This document shows positions 22,511 through 33,056 of a stretch of DNA of 64,000 bases, in pieces; position 1 is the first letter of the stretch, and each line of letters starts with the position of its first letter. The position numbers and the translations under genes are program-made. This stretch comes from Zygnema cylindricum (Eukaryota; Streptophyta; Zygnematophyceae; Zygnematales; Zygnemataceae), in contig JBBHKE010000214.1 in assembly GCA_037447655.1 (NCBI GenBank), positions 17,919 through 81,918 of the forward strand, written 5' to 3'. The notes beneath the pieces are model-generated. The model saw nothing but the letters and a program-made list of their open reading frames with translations. It was not told the DNA's origin and made no database searches.

Positions 22511-23569
22511 TGTAGAAATTAATGGTACATTTTTTTTTGGGTATTTTCTAGGTCTAAATAGAAATATAGAAAGAAGCTGAGGCAGTCTACCTCTAACTTC
22601 TCTCTCCAACTCTCAAACTTGTCGCAGTCACTGAGAAATTGGAGAGGAAGCGAGAGCCATGGCTACCTAGGCTATCCAGAGGTTTACGAGAAATTTATAT
22701 TAGTTAGGGTTTATTTATTTAAAAAGAATATGCCGCCAACAGGAATTGATCCTTGTACCTACCGGCCGGCAGAAAGGAAAAAGCCGGTAGCCTTAGCCGT
22801 TAACTCTAGGAATAACATTACGTAGTATGTAGTTTGATATATATTTAAACACGTAAACGAAGGATAAATCATTTAACTGTAATTGTTTACGGTATACATA
22901 GATCCGGTAATGTATAAGTACGGAATACAGTACGAGCAAGAAATCAATACCGCGCATTTATTTCTTAAGTGAAACGAATACCGCGCATGTATTTATTACG
23001 GCTACGATTAAATTCGATTCTAATCGGACGGCCGGAATTAGCGCCGAGATCGCGGAAGAAAATTTCGGCGGTTTGTGGCAATCGCCACATCGGATGACGC
23101 GTGGCGAAATTACATTGGATCGTGGAATCTCCAGAGATTATAGCACCGAATCCGGATATGACATGTGTCGACATTTAGGCCATGTCGTACAATGTCCGTA
23201 CATAAAGCACATCGGCAGCTGTACTTTTTCGTACGGAACTGTATTCTGATTGGTTCCCTACATCAGTCAATAGAGTCTGTGAAAGAGATAAGACTTAGAA
23301 AAATTAGGAGATAGGACCCTCTCTCCCAGAGAGCTTCTGTACAAAAGGTCAACTTTGACCCTCCATAACTTACTACTCAGGGGAGCAAATTCAGAGATTC
23401 TTTTTGCTATCGACTCAGGGGAGTCTTGCCTTCACAGGGGTGTAGGTGGTCAGAGTTTTTGTCTGCCAAGGTGACAGTTATTCTTGCTGAAACACAAAGG
23501 GGTCAGGATTATCCTAGAGGCTTCTTGAAGCTGTCCACTCTGAGGACTTATGGAGGTCTTAGAGTTTCA
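22511..23569 (+). repeat. 3' LTR of E1
   Basis: Starts TGTAGAAATTAATGG after the polypurine tract and ends TTAGAGTTTCA before GAGGC. The in-frame ATG of the LTR leader is kept (MEVLEFQ). Confidence 0.94.
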
Positions 23570-23603
23570 GAGGCTTCAAGCAAGCTGTGTATTCTGTGTA
23601 CCA

Positions 23604-24810
23604 ATGGAGGTCACACAAATGCAGGTTATGGGACCACCCTTTAGGGTGCCCATCTTTGATGGAACAGTGTTTATTTACTGCAACAAGATGATGGTAGGAG
23701 CATTACTTGGAAAGAGATTATGGGTATTGTGAGTGGACGCGTGGGGCGGCCATCCAAACCATTGGGAGCTCCACCAAGATTCGGAGCTCTACGATTCTCA
23801 GCAAGATATGGAGAGTTAGAGAAAAAGGATGAAAAAAGTAAAGGTATCGTCTCCGATGTGGAAAAAGAAAAGGAGAAACTGACACCGGTGACTTCAAGAT
23901 CGCAACCAAAGCTGGTACCGGTGGAAGTGATGTCTAAAAGTGAGGAGAATGATTGTGATATTTGGGACTTCAACAACTCCATCGCATATCACTTCATTTT
24001 AAATCTTCTCTCTCGGAAAATGGCCACACCTCATCTTAATGTAGAGAGAGCAGCGGATCACTGGGAAGCACTCGAAGATATTTATCAAAGTGACATGATT
24101 CAAGAACAGAAACTAGCAAATCAAAAAATTTAGGCATTTGTTGACAAAAGAGAGAAAGTGCTTGACTTTTGCAATGATTTGGATGATTTGTTTGTGGAGT
24201 TGAAAAGTGTTGGAAAGGTGGAATCTGAAAAGGAGAAGGTGAATACCTTGCTGATGAAGCTCTTAGAGGAGTATGACATCATCGTCGACAAGGTACAAGA
24301 TCTGCCAGAGATCTGTGGGTTTGGAAGGTTTGGAACATAGTGGTTGGAATGATCTTTGTTAAAGAGAACACTATTGAGTTTCGGAGCGGCGGAAAGAGTG
24401 GTCAAGCTTTGGCTGCTCAAACGAATTAGAGAGATTGAGAGATCAAGAAACCATATAGGAACTTTGGTGGAGGCGGAGGAGGAACTCACCCAGATGGATC
24501 CGGATCTCGGTCTCCAAAGGTGCTTTGCCATTTTTGTAAGAAACTTAATCACTACATAGCAAAGTGCACCAAGCTGACCGAGCTGAGGCTTAGGGAGAAC
24601 AAATCTGGTGTATCTTCCGGAAAAAAACAAAGCACTTGTAACCACATAGGTGATAGAGGAGCCCGGAGAAGAGGAGATCTCGGACGAAGAGGACGAGGAG
24701 CTTCTTCTCAACAAAAAACTGGAGGAGAAGGAGATCCTAAGAAGCAAAAATGTGCAATCAGGGCTGTTCAAAAAGCTTTGGAGGAAGGTTTGATCATTGA
24801 TTCAACTACA
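23604..24810 (+). pseudogene. Copia gag of E2
   Basis: ATG 23604 in the LTR gives MEVTQMQ, then through the primer site (GGTTATGGGACC, one base off) MGPPFRVPIFDGTVFIY. Further on: GRVGRPSKPLGAPPRFG, CDIWDFNNSIAYHFILN, LDFCNDLDDLFVELKSVGK, VGMIFVKENTIEF (frame-shifted) and the CCHC knuckle CHFCKKLNHYIAKC near 24.53 kb. Several frame breaks. The protease motif at the end reads LIIDSTTSMHM: the Asp is present but the catalytic Gly is replaced. Confidence 0.86.
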
Positions 24811-27800
24811 TCAATGCATATGTGCCGAGAAAAGCAGTTGTTTACCAAGTTGAGAAAGATTTCCACTATAGAGATAGAATATGGAGATGGGAGAGTCGTA
24901 ACTACAAATCTAGTGGACTCGGTAGATCTAAAGGTACTAGTGGAGGGTCAGACATCCATAGTTACATTTTCAAATGTCCTCTATATACCTCAGTTAAGCA
25001 ACAATCTCATATCTACCACCATTTTAGATGATAAATACTTTGAAACTTACAGTAGAAAGGGAAATTTCACAACAAAGTATGATGATGAGATCTATTTCAC
25101 TGCTGAAAAGGGTAGCCAAGGAATGTTTAGGCTTAACTTGAGCAATGAAAAGAAAAATGCTTATTATGTTGGTGTCCCCGAGATAATGATATGGCATAAG
25201 TGGCTGGGTCATGTTCATTTGACAGTTTGAGGGAAATGAAAAAGGTGTGGGTTGTAGAAGGGATCACTTTGGTGATAGTGAAAAGATGGATGATTCTAGT
25301 GGTTGTGCTCAAGGTAAGGATCACATGTTGCCCTTCCATAAATCTGCCACGTATAAAGGGGAGAAGGTGCTAGATCTTGTACACACAGATATCTAAGGAC
25401 CGGCTAAAGTACCTTTGGTAGGAGGAAAAATATATATGCTAACTATAATTGATGACTGGTCTAGATATTCAAGGATTTACAGTCTTAAATACAAATCTGA
25501 AGCACCACTTTACTTTGAAGAATATAAAGCATGGAGTGAGGAGTTGCATGGAACCCCGATTGAGAGAATCCAAAATGATAACGGGGGGGAATACACATCT
25601 AACCAGTTTATGGAATTCTTGGGAAATGAAAGAGTGCAACATCAAAAGACTGTCCCTAATAATCCATAACAGAATGATGTAGCCAAAAGGCTGAATAGAA
25701 CTCTAGGTGATACTACCCAAAGCATGCTAACAGATAAGAAAATAGGAAAACGCTTTTGGGCCGAAGCTATGAACTGTGCTAGCTACATCAAGAATATAGT
25801 TCGTACTGCAGTAATAAAGGGGGAAACACCTTATGAGAGGGGGAAACACCTTATGAGAGATGGGTTGGCAGGATGCCGGATGGATCTCATCTGAAAGTAT
25901 TTGGGAGTCAAGTGTTTAGTCAGAGAAAGGATTGGAAAGTAGATGCTAAGGGAAAACCTGGATATCTAGTGGGATATGATGAGAATGTCAAAGGATATAG
26001 AGTGTATGATCTCGAGAGAAAAGATATAATAATGGTAAAGCACTTAGTTGTCAAGATTGAAAGAAAGTCAATAGATCCCTTCAAGTACTCTAAAAAAATC
26101 AGAATTAGATTTGATTGTGATAGTGAGGAAGAGTCAAAATTCCCTGAAAGAAATGTTAGTCATCAGACCATTGCAGATTCCGAAGAAAATCAGACATCGA
26201 TGAATCTGCAAGCTCCAGCTCAATCTAAGGGCATAGAGGAAGAGGAGGCAACTCTAATGAATAAAGGAGCAGATGTGATCCGGAAGAACCCAAGACTACC
26301 GTCTATTTGAGCTTCCAAGTTTGAGGGAGGACAAAGAAGCAACAAAAGGTTGCAAGAAAAGTAGACAGTTCACAAGGTTACAAAATTGTCCCACCCTCAT
26401 GAGCCTCAAACTTGCTCAAAGGCAGTAAACAGTCTTGAAAAAGATAGGTGGGTTAAAGCCATTAATGATGAGATGGTTTCCATTATGGAAGCCAATACAT
26501 GGGAAAGTGAATTGTCCGCTAGACAGAAAGCCAATTGGGTGTAAATGGGTGTTTAAGTTGAAACTTAATCCAAATAATACCATTGAGAGGTACAAAGCCA
26601 AAATTGATAGCAAAGGGTTTTACCCAAAAGGAGGGGATTGACTATGAAGAGACCTTTGCACCAGTTGTATGTTTTCCCTTTGTTAGGATTCTCCTCAGTT
26701 TAGCGGCAGCGGAAGACATGGAGATTCATCAGATGGATATCAAGACTACCTTCCTCAATGGTGAGCTAGAAGAAAAGATTTTTATGAAACAGCCGAAAGG
26801 ATTTGTGGAAGAAGGAGATGAGTGTAAAGTTTGCACACTTATTAAGTCTTTGTATGGACTGAAACAGACGCCCACACAATGGAACAAGAAACTCGACAAA
26901 TTCCTAACCAATTTGTGATATGTCAAAATTAGTTTTACCACTCTTTTTACATGTTTGAAGATGAGAAGGGGGTTATTTTTATTGCCATATATGTAGATGA
27001 TTTGCTGGTTAAGAGTAAATCCATGAAAAAAACAAATAAATTAATGAAAGATTTAAGAAGCAAATTTGACATGAAAGATTTAGGGGAGGCAAGATATATT
27101 CTAAGAATTTAGATGGAAAGAGATTGAAGAAAAATAGTAATCATATTAACTCAGAAAGAAGAAATTGGGAATATGCTAGAAATTTTTCAGATGGATAAGG
27201 CAAATAGATGTACTACTCTCATGGACTTGAAGAAAGTAAGTGACAGAAGTGTTGAAGGTGGAGTGATTATTATAGATGAGGAAATGAGCATGGAAGAGAG
27301 ACAGTTTATGAAGTCAGTTCCTTACAGATAGGTCGTAGGAAGTTTGATTTATTTTATCAATTGTACAAGACTAGACATAGCTGCAGCATTTGGGGTCCTC
27401 AGTAGGAGTTTTAATGGTCTTAGAAAGAAAGATCCGGAGGCAGCCAAGAGGGTTATGAGATATCTAATAGGAACCAGGGATCTATGGTCACATTTCCGAG
27501 GGGAGAATACTGACATCACCACTTGGAGTGATGCCAGTTATGGGGATCCTCCTATGAGGGGGTGTACATATGGATATGTTTTGTATGTTAGGAATGGTGC
27601 TTGCTGTTAGAGCGGTAAGCAACAAAAGGTGGTTGCTCAGTCCACTATGGAGGCTGAGTACATGGCCTCTAGTTCTGTTGTCAAAGAATTGATGTGGGTG
27701 AAGTCTCTTTTACAAGATTTTAGGTTTATCAAGGTTGGAATTCACAAAGTGTTTTGTGATAACCAAGCCGCCATTGCAATTGCAGCTAATCCAAAGATCC

Positions 27801-27985
27801 ATTTGAAAGCTAAGCACATGGACATAAGGCTAAGCTTTGTAAGAGAAAAAGTAGAGAACAAACTTCTAAATTTGGAATATAGACCAGATGGGGAAATGGT
27901 GGCAAATATGATGACAAAGCCAGTCCCATCTCCTAAACTTAAATTTTGCAAAAAACAGTCTGGACTTAAACAAAAAAGTAACTAA
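24811..27985 (+). pseudogene. Copia pol of E2: protease tail, integrase, RT, RNase H
   Basis: The parts are recognisable but heavily broken: MHMCREKQLFTKLRKIST, IMIWHKWLGHVHL, zinc site remnants (CAQGKDHMLPF), TIIDDWSRYSRIYSLKYK, NDNGGEYTSNQFMEF, then a TAA in NNPEQND, FWAEAMNCASYIKN, GYDENVKGYRVYDL, VAKGFTQKEGIDYEETFAP (in a shifted frame), MDIKTTFLNGELEEKIFM, YGLKQTPTQWNKK, AIYVDDLLVKSKS, IYFINCTRLDIAAAFGVLSRS, TTWSDASYGDPPMRG, then STMEAEYMASSSVVKELM and VFCDNQAAIAIAANPK. A 16-bp direct duplication (GAGGGGGAAACACCTTAT) sits at about 25835-25860. It is the most decayed of the near-complete copias. Confidence 0.9.
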
Positions 27986-27998
27986 AAAATAAGGGGAG

Positions 27999-29021
27999 TG
28001 TTGAAATATGTGATGTCTTTATATATTTTATAGGTCACTTATCCTTAAAACAAAATGTGTTTGAAAGCAGCTAGGCTATAACCTATCTCTGTCTAATCTT
28101 CATACTTTTTGTAGTCACTTATGATCGAAAAGAGAGAGAGATAGATCCATGGCTGCCTGAGCAGCCAAGAGAGGATTACAAGATAGATTTAATAAATTGT
28201 ACCAAAAAGGTTATGGGCCAGCTAGGTATTGATCCTGGTCCCTACGGTTCGCCGGAATAGCCGGAAGCCTTGTCTTATAGTCTAAGACCTTTGCTAGGAT
28301 ATATAGGGTTTGTTAACTACTTAAAGAATTACATATCGGAAAAACCAATTAACTAGAGTTACATAGAATGGTGCATAGAAAACAGTAAACATTTCGTATG
28401 ACCGTCGGTTTCGCACAAAACAAATAAATCGGAAATTTATTTTCGACGGCGGACATTAGAAGTCGCCTTAGATCGAATGACTATTATTTAAGCCAACATC
28501 ACGCAATGGCATTCTTGGTGGTTTATGGACATTTCGTCACCGGTGACACGTGGCGCAACATGATTGGGATACGGACTATCTGGAGAACATCAGAACTGGT
28601 ATTAAAGTGGCATGCTTCTCCTCCATGGTTATGCCGTGCAATGACCATACAAAAGCTACCTCGAGAACTGTACCGTCTTATACGTTACAGTCATGTGATT
28701 GGTGTAGTATTTCACTATAGTGAGGTTTAGAGAAGGTTTTAGGACTTAGTCATTTTGTTAGGAAGTCGCCTCTCTCCCAGAGAGCATCTGTACAAATAGG
28801 CATTTTTGCCTCTTCATAATTAATCGCCTGATTAGGCATTTTGAGCAATTCTTTTTACTCCGGACTCAGGGGAGTCTAGGCTACACAGCGGTGTTGTTCC
28901 TCAGAATCATTGCTTGCCAAGGTGGCAGTTGTATCTAGACAAAGGGAGATACTTAAATCTTATCCTAGAGGCTTCAAGCAAGTTGTGCATTCTGTGAACC
29001 TATGGAGGTCACAGAATTGCA
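27999..29021 (+). repeat. 3' LTR of E2
   Basis: Preceded by the polypurine tract AAAAAATAAGGGGAG (27984-27998), starting TGTTGAAATATG and ending ACAGAATTGCA. It carries the antisense tRNA-like module near 28200-28290 and the in-frame leader ATG (MEVTELQ). Confidence 0.92.
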
Positions 29022-29197
29022 CTACCAAAACTACTCTATGTTTCTCAAGAGGGCGTAGGCAACCATGGCTCTAGCTCCCTATCCAGCCTTCAATGACTAC
29101 AACAAGTGTGGGGGCTTGGAGAAGGGAGTTAGAGGTTAGACTGCCCTTGCTCCTTTTCTATCCTAATACAGACCTAGAAAATAGATAAATTTCAACA

Positions 29198-29830
29198 CGA
29201 ACCGTTCTTTGAAGTTGGACACGAATTAAAGGACGACGTCATATGTATAAAATAACTCGCACGAAACAAAATAAACTGCGTACAAGATAAAAAAGCGTAC
29301 CCACCTAAAAATATCGATGAGACTAAATGATAAAAAACGCTTTGTCAAGCGTGATCAGATACAGCCACATTATTTACGAATCAACATTCGTACATTGACA
29401 ACATACGTCACATTGATTCACATTGACGGAAAAAGTAAAATGCGCACATAAAAACAAAATAAAGTACGCATTTAAATGCCAACATGTGCTCTCACAGTGG
29501 AGATCACATGAAGTACGAAACTACTTGCGCGCATCCATTTTATTTACATGTGGTTGCCTCAGTTTTGTTACCGCAAACCTGCGCCGACCGTGTGAATTGT
29601 TTTTGTTTTGTGACAGTCGACGTTCGCAAGCGCGACACTTTTTAAACCGTCATTACAATATTTCGCTAGTCAAAGTTGTTCTACGGATTGATCGTCAAAT
29701 TTAAACTCAAAGGTACGTAACTTGTGCTATGATGTACTTCAAATTTACAATTTTTGAAATCTACCTGTGCGCAGCAAAAATTGTCTCTGCGATAAGCAAT
29801 TCTTTAAATCTTTAATCAAAAATAGTAATA
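29198..29830. repeat. Repeat R, copy 1 (interrupted on the left by LTR D1)
   Basis: ATTAAAGGACGACGTC and CTCGCACGAAACAAAAT match R copies near 37.6 and 42.4 kb in the same orientation. 29500-29815 is an inverted match of the R core (CTGCGCGCAG...GCAATTC) found at 36.68-36.96 and 42.02-42.30 kb. A piece at about 29345-29425 resembles the 57-bp tandem unit of 40.3 kb. No coding potential. Confidence 0.65.
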
Positions 29831-29904
29831 CAACTTAGGGTGGCGTTCTATCACGATTTTTTGTAATTGTACGGTCAACATTACAGGATGCTACATTTTG
29901 AATG

Positions 29905-30517
29905 CTACATTGTACGGCATGGCCTAAATGTCAACACATGTCATATCCGAATTCGGTCCCGTAATCCGCGGAGATGTCGCGATCTAACGTAATCGTGCCA
30001 CATGTCATCCGATGTGGCGATGACCACAAACCATCGAGATTCTCTTCCGCGATCTCGGCTTTCTTCCCGGCCGTCCGATTGAATGCAGATTTCAATCGTA
30101 GCCATCATAAATACTTGCGCTCTATTTGTTTCGTAAAAGATTCAAAATGCGCCGTACTCGTTTCTTATCCATACCGTAATCCGTACTTTTACATAACTGG
30201 ATCTATGTATGCGTAAACATCCGACGTTAAATGAGTTATCCTACGTGGCAACATTTAAATAAATATCAAACCCCATAGTATGTATCACTAGTCCTAGACT
30301 TAACGGATATGTCTACCGGCTACCGGCATCCTAGCGGACGGCAGGCACCAGGATCAAATCCTGGATCCGACATCTTCCCTTTTAGCAAATAAACCTACCT
30401 ATCCGTAAATCAACTAATCTATTTCCCGTAAACCTCTGGATAGCCTAGGTAGCCATGGCTCTAGCTTCTTCTCCAACTTCTCAGTGACTGCAACAAGTGT
30501 GGGAGTTGGAGAGAGAT
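29905..30517 (-). repeat. Truncated LTR related to the B and D families
   Basis: From TTGTACGGCATGGCC to the hairpin, this follows the usual LTR order: G-box-like region, GCGATCTCGGC block, TTTGTTTCGTA, the tRNA-like module at 30293-30371 and the U3 hairpin. It stops inside the 3' arm of the hairpin at 30517 (GGAGTTGGAGAGAGATCG). The remaining LTR end is missing. Confidence 0.8.
30293..30371 (+). other. tRNA-like module with perfect T-arm
   Basis: CCAGGATCAAATCCTGG is a 5-bp stem with a 7-base T-loop, and CAGGCACCAGGATC resembles the T-arm side of initiator tRNA-Met. Upstream are D-arm-like bases TAGACTTAACGGATATG. It is antisense to the LTR in which it lies. Confidence 0.55.
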
Positions 30518-30720
30518 CGTTTTGCCAAATTCTGTACGAATACCTTATTTACAGTAGAGGATACTAGCGTGCCAAATTAGAGTACTTCAATAAATTAGAG
30601 TAAACTTCATAGTTGAAGAAGTTCTATCACATAAATTAGCGTTATTTACTCTAATTTTATTTTTCAGTTTTTGTACTCTAATTTTTTCGTTACCCTAGTT
30701 ACGATTTGCGGTGTACAGTA

Positions 30721-31279
30721 CACCGCCAATTGCTATTAGCATAGTGTACGCTAATTCTGTCCCGTTTTATTTTTTTTATTCTCCAATAGCGTAGCTTATT
30801 CTATGTTTTTCTGTACGCCATTTAAGGTTATTTTCCAAGTACCGTTCAAAACGAAAGTATGTTGTCGTTTAAATAGTGTGGTGTATGGCAAGTGTCAGAC
30901 CTTACAAAATTGTACCTTTTTAAGTGAAAAATTATAATTAATGAGTTTTAGTAACCGCGGAGGCATGAGAATATGCGCTCTAAAAAGGGGATGAAATCGG
31001 GCTGTCAAATATCACGTTCGCACATATTCGTCCAACAACCACGTTTCGACTATGTGAACGTACGATTTATGTACAATTTGTCAAATTTTATACAAGTACC
31101 TATATTAGTGTAAGCATGTTTGCGACTGACATTTATTTTTTTCAAAGACCCAAATTAGCATTAGTAAACAATTAGAATGTATGTTTTTTTTCAAAAATTT
31201 CAAATTCATAATTAGCGTAAACCACGCTAATTATTTGTATATGCTAAAGAAACTTCTACGCTAATAACGATTGGCGATG
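30721..31279. mobile_element. MITE with TA target sites
   Basis: The ends CACCGCCAATTGCTATTAGC and CGCTAATAACGATTGGCGATG are imperfect inverted repeats and are flanked by TA on both sides (30719-30720, 31280-31281). This is the Tc1/mariner (Stowaway-like) signature. It belongs to the same family as the MITEs at 35912 and 36966. Confidence 0.72.
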
Positions 31280-31281
31280 TA

Positions 31282-32101
31282 GTGTTGGGTATCGGGTAAA
31301 TTCATATCGCGATAACTTCGATATTCGATATATCGAATATCGATCGAGCAGACTCCCCGATATACCGTACCGAGATCAACATAAACCATCGCGATATATA
31401 TCGCGATATATAGTGTTTTTAAATTTAATATTTTATATTTTAATATAATATGTTATTTTAGCGAAAAAAACAAATTGTCTGATACGCCACGTACGACGTG
31501 ATTTTCGTTCCGTGACTTAAAGGTAGACGCCGCAAAATCTAACCGACAAAAAAGTACAAATAGAATAATTCATATAATTACTTATTTGGGGTATGGTTAT
31601 ATGAGGAGGTCTTTGTAATAGTACAAACAACAAAATTTAGGCCTCGGTTAACATCACGTATATTCTGTAAATAAGTTTTATATACGTGTTTTGATCTAAG
31701 TGGTTCCTTGTAAATTGACGATCAAATCTCTAAAATCGTCAAAGATTTGAAAACCAACCATTTTCGTATAAAAATCCCTACTTGCGCATTACATACGTGT
31801 ACTTCGCAAGTGTATTGTACCGAATCAATGTACCTCAGAGATCTCCTTCACTCGCTTACTTTTAGGAAAACACTGTATTTCTTTTCGGCAAAAATTTTAC
31901 GGTCACCTTGTCCGAAACCACGTGACTTTGGAGACCTGTGTTTTTATTTTATTTTAATGCCTCGATATATTGGCGATACGATATATCGGCGATATATCGC
32001 GATGTTTTGTTTTTCGATATATCGAAGCGATATATCGATTATCGGGTACCTGAAATTCGATATATATCGAATATCGGCAAAAGGTCCTCGATACCCAACA
32101 C
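31282..32101. mobile_element. MITE of a second family (GTGTTGGGTATCG ends)
   Basis: Starts GTGTTGGGTATCG and ends CGATACCCAACAC, with TA on both sides (31280-31281 and 32102-32103). The sequence near the ends is rich in ATATCG palindromes, which would give extensive secondary structure. About 820 bp with no transposase frame. Confidence 0.75.
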
Positions 32102-32205
32102 TAGTGTCAACTATAAAGTTTACTCTAATGTATTTAAGTACTCTAATTTGGCACGCTAATATCCTCTACTGTAAATAAGGTATTCGTACAGAATTTGGCA
32201 AAACG

Positions 32206-32512
32206 TACAGTTTATCGTCACTGTGACATTTGCACTACGCGGTTTGTTAAAACGTAGTTACATGACAACGGCCCGTATTAAATCATTATTTGTACTTTTT
32301 TACTTAATAAAGTACAATTTTTCACGGTCGGAGGTCGTCCGTACTCCACACTTTTTAAACCAAACCTATATTAGAATTAAAAACGCTAATTAAACTTTAC
32401 CTTAAATAGAATAATGAAAAAATTAGAATCGTTTACTCTATTTCATGTGATAGAGTCAAAATTTCGAGCAACCGAATTAGAGTAATTTACTCTAATTACG
32501 ATTCGCAGTGAA
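32206..32512. other. Short-element DNA between MITEs
   Basis: No gene. AT-rich, with several TACTCTAATT/AATTAGAGTA pairs of the kind found in the MITE ends. It ends with the MITE-type terminus ATTACGATTCGCAGTG, whose partner I could not find. Confidence 0.5.
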
Positions 32513-33056
32513 GTGTTGTGTATCGGAAAAAAAGAATCTTAATAAAATCGATACCGATAGCTATCAGTTAAAGAACGGTGAAGGGTCCTGATATATCGCT
32601 CCGAGACTAATAAATTCCTTATCGGCGATAACTCGCAAAATAATATAGTGCGCTATATAATAGTACTTTATAATATATTGTATTATATAATTTACTGCAT
32701 GTAGCGTGATATGCCACTTATGACAATCTGTTCCGTAATTTGTATAAATTCCTTATCGGCGATAACTCGCAAAAAAATATAGTGCGCTATATAATAGTAC
32801 TTTATAATATATTGTATTATATAATTTACTGCATGTAGCGTGATATGCCACTTATGACAATATGTTCCATAATTTGTATAACGGTAGAGCGAAAGTTAAG
32901 TACAACCTAATTAGTCGTCCAGCTGTACCAAACAAACCGTACAACTATTGTCGATAGTTGTCAAACCGCCTTTTTATCGCGATAACACAGGTGTCAATAT
33001 ATCGATTATCGGTATGCCAAAAAAATGGGCATATTGGTTATACAGATATACAACAC
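32513..33056. mobile_element. MITE of the GTGTTG family with an internal tandem duplication
   Basis: Starts GTGTTGTGTATCGG and ends GATATACAACAC, followed by TA (33057-33058). The left flank is AA rather than TA, perhaps a mutated site. It contains the 134-bp tandem duplication at 32611-32880. Confidence 0.65.
32611..32880. repeat. 134-bp tandem duplication
   Basis: TAAATTCCTTATCGGCG begins at 32611 and again at 32745. The two units differ at only a few positions, so the duplication is recent compared with the surrounding decay. Confidence 0.92.

Larger units (their letters stand above)
17113..23569 (+). mobile_element. Copia element E1, complete, inserted in the 5' LTR of E2
   Basis: Two LTRs (17113-18161 and 22511-23569, about 94% alike by eye) flank a plus-strand copia polyprotein. 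The target duplication GAGGC is perfect (17108-17112 and 23570-23574). The primer site is GGTTATGGGCCCA; the polypurine tract is AAAATAAGGAGAG at 22498-22510. The proteins are very close to element B, so both are recent members of one family. Total length is 6,457 bp. Confidence 0.96.
16061..23623 (+). repeat. 5' LTR of E2, split by E1 (parts 16061-17112 and 23575-23623)
   Basis: The parts join at GAGGC and then match the 3' LTR (27999-29021) from end to end, for example AGGCTTCAAGCAAG. U3 has the hairpin with GAGAGAGAG arms (about 16130-16275) and the antisense tRNA-like module (16310-16400, B-box-like GGATCAATACC on the minus strand). Confidence 0.9.
16061..29021 (+). mobile_element. Copia element E2 carrying E1 in its 5' LTR
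   Basis: The LTRs start TGTTGAAATATGTG and end ..GCA. The 5' LTR is 16061-17112 plus 23575-23623; the 3' LTR is 27999-29021. Between them lie gag, PR, IN, RT and RNase H on the plus strand with many stops. The flanks GTACC (16056-16060) and CTACC (29022-29026) match at four of five bases. Its coding sequence is closer to element A than to B or E1. It is older than E1, which sits inside it with a perfect target duplication. Confidence 0.93.
15079..29197 (-). mobile_element. Solo LTR D1, split by copia E2 (parts 15079-16060 and 29027-29197)
   Basis: The two parts join to an LTR of about 1,150 bp that resembles the solo LTR at 57854-59048 in reverse orientation (for example TCTAGATAGTGCCGA and GTGTGCTCAGTTCC). 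It ends TTTCAACA. Its first bases read TCAAATTC, a one-base decay from TGAAACTC. The target duplication CGAAC is perfect (15074-15078 and 29198-29202). The uninterrupted site is seen in repeat R at about 37580 and 42380 (CGCGAACCGTTATAAA). No internal coding region of its own remains. An antisense tRNA-like module lies near 15957-16040. Confidence 0.85.
30518..32205. mobile_element. Long-TIR DNA element with internal MITEs
   Basis: The first ~105 bp (from CGTTTTGCCAAATTCTG) are the near-perfect inverse of the last ~105 bp (ending CAGAATTTGGCAAAACG). No transposase frame is present. Two further inverted-repeat elements lie inside (30721-31279 and 31282-32101). I cannot see a clear target duplication at the outer ends. 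Confidence 0.8.

Noticed and set aside
24130-24771. Minus-strand 213-codon Ser/Leu-rich frame
   Set aside because: It is the reverse strand of the gag of E2, whose sense frame shows a CCHC knuckle.
31747-32178. A gene of 143 codons
   Set aside because: It lies across the palindromic end of a MITE and the TIR of the enclosing element; the Tyr/Ile/Arg-rich text is translated ATATCG repeats.
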